Origin: UBA9676 sp035532275
GTDB lineage: Bacteria > Actinomycetota > Actinomycetes > Streptosporangiales > Streptosporangiaceae
Direction: 5' to 3'
DNA: 14,187 bases
Assembly: GCA_035532275.1 (NCBI GenBank)
Contig: DATKRG010000168.1
Coordinates: forward strand, 1 to 14,187
Shown: positions 10,061 to 14,187 of the stretch, in pieces
How positions within the stretch are numbered: the stretch's first letter is position 1
Layout of the letters: every line of letters starts with the position of its first letter
Program-made: the position numbers and the translations under genes
Notes under the pieces: generated by a model
Seen by the model: only the letters and a program-made list of their open reading frames with translations
Databases searched by the model: none
Told to the model about the DNA's origin: nothing

Positions 10061-10090
10061 TGACTTGATGCGTATCGGTCCCGCTAAGAT
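10061..10090 (+). promoter_or_regulatory. Probable TetR-gene promoter with leaderless start
   Basis: TAAGAT (10085-10090) matches the actinobacterial TANNNT -10 and ends 6 bases before the GTG at 10097, so transcription should begin at or next to the start codon. TGACTT (10061-10066), 18 bases upstream, is a weak -35. There is no Shine-Dalgarno before the GTG, as expected for a leaderless mRNA. Confidence 0.55.
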
Positions 10091-10096
10091 GCCGGG

Positions 10097-10708
10097 GTGA
10101 GCAGCGAACCCGGCAGCGAACCGGGACCGGTCCAGGACGCGCGCCTGCTCGCCGCCGCCCAGCGGGTGCTGGCGGACGCCGGCTGGCAGGGGCTCACGGT
10201 GGAGGCGGTCGCCGAGGCGGCCGGGCTGTCGCGGGTCACCGCCTGGCGGCTCGGCGCCTCCCGGGAAGCCCTGGTCGCGACCTTGCTGCAGCGGCTCGCC
10301 GAGGACTACCGGGAGGCGATGTGGCCTGCCCTGGTCGGCCCCGGCGACGCCCGCCAGCGGCTGGACCGGGCACTGGATGCGCTGTTCGACGTGATCGACG
10401 CGCATCTGCCGCTGCTGCTGGCCTCGGATCAGGTCTTCCACCGCGCCCACACCGCGCAGGTCAATTTCAACGAGCCGTTCACCCGCCTGTTCGAGGACGG
10501 GGCCGTGGACGGATCGCTCATGCCGCCCGGCGGCGGCCCGGCGGAAGCGGCCGACCTGCTCTTCAACACGGTCTGCTGGTCCTACGTGCATCTGCGTGGC
10601 CGTCACAGCTGGCAGGCGGCACGCGCCCGGCAGGGGCTGCGCGCCCTGGTCACCCCGGCGCTGGCCGGCCAGCCCGGCTCGCCCCACCCGCCCCACAGCG
10701 ACCATTGA
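10097..10708 (+). CDS. TetR/AcrR-family transcriptional regulator
   Basis: Regulator of 203 residues. The N-terminal DNA-binding domain is ARLLAAAQRVLADAGWQGLTVEAVAEAAGLSRVTAWRLGASREALV (residues 15-60), with the recognition helix near 44-53. The rest is a helical ligand-binding/dimerisation domain with no recognised ligand signature. It is probably leaderless (GTG start 6 bases after TAAGAT). It is divergent from the HIT-like gene, and the shared palindrome at 10026-10043 is its likely binding site. A repressor role for both genes is the usual arrangement; the ligand is unknown. It converges with the flippase-like gene downstream. Confidence 0.92.
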   Translation: MSSEPGSEPGPVQDARLLAAAQRVLADAGWQGLTVEAVAEAAGLSRVTAWRLGASREALVATLLQRLAEDYREAMWPALVGPGDARQRLDRALDALFDVIDAHLPLLLASDQVFHRAHTAQVNFNEPFTRLFEDGAVDGSLMPPGGGPAEAADLLFNTVCWSYVHLRGRHSWQAARARQGLRALVTPALAGQPGSPHPPHSDH

Positions 10709-10741
10709 CACCGGCCGCTTGGCACCGGCGCCACCGCCCGA

Positions 10742-10769
10742 GGTGCATCACACCGCTGTCTGATGCACC
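10742..10769. terminator. Hairpin between convergent genes
   Basis: Perfect 9-bp arms GGTGCATCA and TGATGCACC flank a 10-base loop, 33 bases after the TetR stop and 5 bases beyond the stop of the convergent flippase-like gene. The position suits a bidirectional terminator, but no U-tract follows on either side, so a protein-binding dyad cannot be excluded. Confidence 0.4.
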
Positions 10770-10774
10770 CAGAG

Positions 10775-11941
10775 CTACATCAAAGCGCTGTTTGCTGTCG
10801 CAGCGGCTGGTTCGGGCAGCACCAGGGGGTGGCGGGCGGCAGGGCTGGGGGCGGCCCGGCGCCGCCGGCGGTGAGTCTGCCGCCACCCCAGGTAGGCGGC
10901 GGCGCCGAGCGGGATGGGCAGCAGGTAGGTGACGGCCCGGAACAGCAGCACCGCCGCGGCCACCTTGGCGGCATCGGCGGCTGGCAGCCCAGCGGCCAGC
11001 GGGCCGGTCAGGCCGACCTCGACCACCCCGACGCCGCCGGGGGTGAGCGGCAGCACCGACAGCAGCCGGACGAACGCGAACGCGGCCAGCGACGCCTGCC
11101 AGGAGACCTGGCCCTGGGTCAGCCCGCTGGCCCGCAGGCAGGCGAGCAGGACCAGCCACAGCGTCAGGTGGCTGGCCACGGTGGTGACGGTGATCCGCCG
11201 CCAGCGCCGCGCGAGCAGTCCCGCCGCGCCAGCCCGGAACTCCAGTACCAGCCCCTGTGCACGCCGGGGTGGCGGCCTGCGGGCCAGCCGGCAGCCAGCC
11301 GGCAGCAGCCGGGCCAGCGCCCGGTCGGCCCGCCCGGCGAACGCCTCGCTGCGCAGCGTGGCCCGGAAGGCGAGCACAGCCAGCAGCAGCAGGCCGGCCC
11401 CGGTGTAGGCGGCGGCCTGCCAGGCCACGCTGGGCCGGCCGGTGAGGACCAGGAGGGACAGGGCCACCACGGGCAGGCCGAGCCGCACGAACACGTTCCA
11501 GAGCCCGGACACCAGCGTGTACCGGACGTATTCACCGGTGCCGACCCCCCAGCCGGACAGCATCGCCCAGCTGACCCCCATCGCCACGGCACCGCCACCG
11601 GGCAGGGTGTTGGCGACGGCGCTGGAGCCGAGGTTGACCGTGGCCGCGTGCCGCAGCCGCACTGACGGCAGGACAGCAGTGATCATCAGCCAGGTGGTGA
11701 CCAGGCTGGCGGCGAGCGTGGCGGCGATCACCCCGAGCCCGGGCCAGCTCATCGCCCGCAGGCTCGCCCAGACCGCCCCGTAGGAGGCGAACCGGGGCAG
11801 CGCGAAGCCGAACATGCCCACCACGACCAGCAGCGACAGCCCGCCAACCAGCAGCCTGCGCCGTGGGCTGGCGCGGCGGACGGCCGCGGCCGCGGGTGCC
11901 GCCGTGCCCGGGCAGGAACGAGCCGCGGTGGTGACCGTCAT
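10775..11941 (-). CDS. LPG-synthase-TM/flippase-like integral membrane protein
   Basis: Membrane protein of 388 residues of the lysylphosphatidylglycerol synthase transmembrane (AglD/UPF0104) family, the flippase-like part of MprF without the aminoacyl-transferase domain. Hydrophobic segments are near 30-48, 66-90, 118-132, 143-166, 175-192, 252-270, 283-299 and 325-352. Family hallmarks are NTLPGGGAVAMGVSW (111-125) and LPLTPGGVGVVE (297-308). The N- and C-terminal tails are basic or Ala/Pro-rich. Homologues are thought to move or modify lipid-linked molecules; substrate here is unknown. The ATG lies only 10 bases after the desaturase stop and has no strong ribosome site, so the two are probably co-transcribed and coupled. 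Confidence 0.9.
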   Translation of the reverse strand: MTVTTAARSCPGTAAPAAAAVRRASPRRRLLVGGLSLLVVVGMFGFALPRFASYGAVWASLRAMSWPGLGVIAATLAASLVTTWLMITAVLPSVRLRHAATVNLGSSAVANTLPGGGAVAMGVSWAMLSGWGVGTGEYVRYTLVSGLWNVFVRLGLPVVALSLLVLTGRPSVAWQAAAYTGAGLLLLAVLAFRATLRSEAFAGRADRALARLLPAGCRLARRPPPRRAQGLVLEFRAGAAGLLARRWRRITVTTVASHLTLWLVLLACLRASGLTQGQVSWQASLAAFAFVRLLSVLPLTPGGVGVVEVGLTGPLAAGLPAADAAKVAAAVLLFRAVTYLLPIPLGAAAYLGWRQTHRRRRRAAPSPAARHPLVLPEPAAATANSALM

Positions 11942-11951
11942 CCGGTGCCGG

Positions 11952-13031
11952 TCAGCGGCCGGCGGGCGTCAGCACCCGGTCCGGCGTCGTGGCGTCCGGC
12001 CCGCCGCTGTCGGGCACGGGCACAGGCGCCTCGTCCGGCGCGGTGATGCCGTCCGGGCTGCCGGTGCCGGTCCGGCGCCGGTGCTGCTCGATCCGCTCGG
12101 GCGTCGGCCAGCGGACACTGGTGGCCCAGCCGAGCCGCTCGAAGATCGAGATCAGCCCGGCCGACAGGTCGATCTGGCCGCGGCCGACCCCGTGCCGGGC
12201 CGAGGTCGGATCGGAGTGGTGCAGGTTGTGCCAGCTCTCGCCGAATGACAGCAGCGCCAGCGGCCACAGGTTGGTCGCCCGGTCGAACCGCCGGGTGGCG
12301 TACGGGCGCTCCCCGATCACGTGGCACAGCGAGTTGACGCTCCAGGTGACGTGCTGCAGCAGCGCGATCCTGACCGCCCCGCCCCACAGCAGTGCGAGCA
12401 GCGCGGCGGTCAGGCTGCCGCCGATCGCCCAGCCCAGGCCGAACGGGATCACCAGCGAGACCACGCTGAGGGCGGGGAACGCGGCCGACACCCGGCGCAT
12501 GGCCGGGTCGGCGAGCAGGTCCGGCACGTAACGGTCGGCCGGGGTCGGGTCGGCGTGGAACATCCACCCCATGTGGGCGTGCAGGAGCCCGCGCAGCATC
12601 CCGCCGATGCTGGTCCCGAACCGGTACGGGGAGTGCGGGTCGCCGGGCCGGTCGGAGAAGGCGTGATGGCGGCGGTGGGTGCTGACCCAGGCGATGAGCG
12701 AGCCCTCGAAGGCCATGGAACCGGCCACAGCGAGCGCGAGCCGGAGCGGGCGGGCGGCCCGGAAGCTGCGGTGGGTGAAGTACCGGTGGTAGCCGACGGT
12801 GACGCCCAGCCCGGTCACGGCGTACATCCCGGCCATCAGCAGCAGGTCGGTCACGCCGATGCCATGACCCCAGGCCAGCCAGATGGCCGCCGCCAGCGCG
12901 GCCAGCGGCAGGACTGCGAGTGCGGCGGTCACCCCCACCTGCAGCGGGCCACCGACCGGGAGCTCGCCCGGCGCGGTGTCGGGGAAGGGGGTGGTGCCGT
13001 CGTAGGTTTCAGCAGCGCGTGATGGGGGCAT
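11952..13031 (-). CDS. Acyl-CoA desaturase (delta-9/DesA3-like)
   Basis: Membrane di-iron fatty acyl desaturase of 359 residues that introduces a double bond into acyl chains using O2 and an electron donor. The three histidine boxes are HRYFTH (82-87), HRRHH (119-123) and HNLHH (268-272), plus His237 in NSLCHV, the full metal-ligand set of the stearoyl-CoA desaturase type. Hydrophobic pairs lie near 33-54/62-80 and 185-204/206-226. The C-terminal tail after about 315 is Pro/Asp-rich and probably disordered. There is no fused cytochrome b5, so a separate reductase is needed. The start ATG 13031 is supported by GAGGAG (13042-13047). It is first gene of a two-gene operon with the flippase-like protein and lies downstream of lysR on the same strand, 170 bases away. 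Confidence 0.95.
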   Translation of the reverse strand: MPPSRAAETYDGTTPFPDTAPGELPVGGPLQVGVTAALAVLPLAALAAAIWLAWGHGIGVTDLLLMAGMYAVTGLGVTVGYHRYFTHRSFRAARPLRLALAVAGSMAFEGSLIAWVSTHRRHHAFSDRPGDPHSPYRFGTSIGGMLRGLLHAHMGWMFHADPTPADRYVPDLLADPAMRRVSAAFPALSVVSLVIPFGLGWAIGGSLTAALLALLWGGAVRIALLQHVTWSVNSLCHVIGERPYATRRFDRATNLWPLALLSFGESWHNLHHSDPTSARHGVGRGQIDLSAGLISIFERLGWATSVRWPTPERIEQHRRRTGTGSPDGITAPDEAPVPVPDSGGPDATTPDRVLTPAGR

Positions 13032-13127
13032 GCAGGGGTATCTCCTCGTCGGATCCGGATGTGCCAGCCGGCACTCGTCGGCTCGACGGGGGGGACGGCA
13101 GGCGGACGGCGAAACGGGGGCAGGCCG

Positions 13128-13151
13128 TCGGGGACTGTCAGCTGTCCCCGA
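13128..13151. promoter_or_regulatory. GC-rich dyad upstream of the desaturase
   Basis: Perfect 8-bp arms TCGGGGAC and GTCCCCGA with an 8-base spacer lie between the lysR stop and the desaturase start, about 97 bases before the latter. It could be an operator for a lipid-responsive regulator or part of a lysR terminator; there is no T-tract. No convincing -35/-10 pair was found here. Confidence 0.35.
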
Positions 13152-13201
13152 TCAGGTAACCAGGCCGCGCCTGCCGGGGCAAGAAGCAAACCGAGCAAGG
13201 C

Positions 13202-14167
13202 TCATGACGCACGCAGATCACCGAACGAACGGCGGCGCCGGCCGCCTCGCCGCTGCCTGGTCGCGGGGGCGGCCTCTCCCAGCCATCCCCGGTGGGCGGA
13301 CAGCCTCCTGGCCGCGGCGATGAGGGCCTTCACCTGGTCACAGTCATCGCCTGCCCGCCACAGGACCGACCACGGGTAGTGGGACTCCGGCTCGGCCAGC
13401 GGCAGCCAGGCGACGCCGGGCAGCACCGAGGCGCAGGACGAGGGCACGCACGGGATGCACCGCCCGTGCGCGGCGAGCTCAGCCGCGGCCCGGACACTGC
13501 CCACCGTCCCCGGGAACAGGGTCGGGGTGAAGCCAGCCGCCCGGCAGGTCTCCACCACCAGCTGGTTCAGTTCGGGTGCCCGCGCCTCGTCGGAGAGCAG
13601 GAGCGGCTGCCCGGCCAGCCGGGCCACCGGCACGCTGTCCAGTTCGGTGAACGGGTGCCCGTCCGCTACCAGGATGCCGAGCGGATCCAGCCGGATCAGC
13701 TCGGAGGCCACTTCGGGAGGGGCGAGCGAGGCGCGGCCGAAGCCGACGTCGAGCTGGCCGTCGGCGAGCATCCGCAGCTGGTTCGGGACCCCGGTCTCGA
13801 TCTGGTGGATCTCCAGGTCCGGGATGTGGTCCTGGACGTCGCGCAGGATCAGGTTGACCGAGTCGCAGCTGGCGTCGAGGATGCCGGCCCGCAGGACCGG
13901 AGCCGGCCGCGCGGCCCGCCGGGCGGCGGCGGCGGCGCGTTCGGCATGGGCGAGCATCTGCCGCGCGTCGGCCAGGAAAGCCGCCCCGGCCGGAGTGAGC
14001 GCGACGTGATGGGTGTCCCGGTCCAGCAGCCGTACCCGCAGTTCCCGCTCCAGCCGGCGGATCTGCTGGCTCAGCGCGGACTGGACGATGTGCTCGCGCG
14101 CGGCGGCCCGGCCGAAGTGCAGTTCCTCGGCGAGGGTGACGAAGAAGCGAAGCTGACGGAACTCCAT
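13202..14167 (-). CDS. LysR-family transcriptional regulator
   Basis: LysR-type regulator of 321 residues. The N-terminal winged HTH (1-60) reads MEFRQLRFFVTLAEELHFG, AAAREHIVQSALSQQIRRLE and LLDR, followed by a linker helix (about 65-88) and the periplasmic-binding-protein-like effector domain (about 90-295). The C-terminus ends in an unusual basic tail (RQRRGGRRRRS, about 304-314). ATG 14167 is preceded by AGAAGG (14171-14176 on the opposite strand). Only 20 bases upstream are in the window, so the divergent partner that LysR proteins usually control cannot be seen. It may also read into the desaturase operon. The effector is unknown. Confidence 0.96.
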   Translation of the reverse strand: MEFRQLRFFVTLAEELHFGRAAAREHIVQSALSQQIRRLERELRVRLLDRDTHHVALTPAGAAFLADARQMLAHAERAAAAARRAARPAPVLRAGILDASCDSVNLILRDVQDHIPDLEIHQIETGVPNQLRMLADGQLDVGFGRASLAPPEVASELIRLDPLGILVADGHPFTELDSVPVARLAGQPLLLSDEARAPELNQLVVETCRAAGFTPTLFPGTVGSVRAAAELAAHGRCIPCVPSSCASVLPGVAWLPLAEPESHYPWSVLWRAGDDCDQVKALIAAARRLSAHRGWLGEAAPATRQRRGGRRRRSFGDLRAS

Positions 14168-14187
14168 GGGCCTTCTGTCTGGCTGCC

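Noticed and set aside
13059..13379. Plus-strand frames between desaturase and lysR
   Set aside because: Low-complexity, no ribosome site, and overlapping the lysR 3' end on the opposite strand.

Overview
The window reads as chromosomal DNA of a high-GC actinomycete. The evidence is very high GC with GC-rich third codon positions, GTG/TTG starts, 4-base stop/start overlaps, a TANNNT -10 box placed for leaderless translation, and DesA3-like and LPG-flippase-like membrane proteins. No tRNA, rRNA, CRISPR array, transposase or integrase gene was seen. The first 157 bases hold no gene I can support.

Left part (158-8100, plus strand). A small repeat protein of 39-bp units (158-403) comes first, then a dyad (453-472). 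Next is a tightly packed catabolic operon: acyl-CoA dehydrogenase, biotin-dependent carboxyltransferase, biotin carboxylase/BCCP, enoyl-CoA hydratase-like protein and an AtuA-family (DUF1446) protein. Four of the five junctions overlap or abut; the fifth is bridged by an 18-codon mini-ORF. The gene set matches AtuD-C-F-E-A of acyclic terpene (citronellol/geranyl-CoA) utilisation and is chemically parallel to leucine/isovalerate degradation: dehydrogenate, carboxylate at the gamma methyl, hydrate. The true substrate cannot be read from the sequence. The operon ends in a 33-codon remnant of a TetR regulator, cut off inside its first helices, which suggests a deletion junction. Inside the biotin carboxylase gene sits a short in-frame insertion built from two overlapping, mutually exclusive inverted repeats (3699-3757). 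It is the most unusual structure in the window.

Middle part (8112-10708). A minus-strand pair, folE (GTP cyclohydrolase I) followed by an HTH regulator with SufR-like cysteines, has a recognisable promoter in front of folE. Next come a minus-strand HIT-like protein and a divergent plus-strand TetR gene. An 18-bp perfect palindrome, probably the TetR operator, lies between the last two. The TetR mRNA looks leaderless.

Right part (10775-14167, minus strand). A LysR regulator is followed by a delta-9-type acyl-CoA desaturase and an LPG-synthase-like/flippase-like membrane protein. The last two form a 10-bp-spaced lipid/membrane operon. A GC-rich dyad lies between lysR and the desaturase.

The catabolic operon probably feeds branched acyl-CoA into central metabolism, and the right-hand pair shapes membrane lipids. 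I see no direct link between the two blocks beyond acyl-CoA chemistry.
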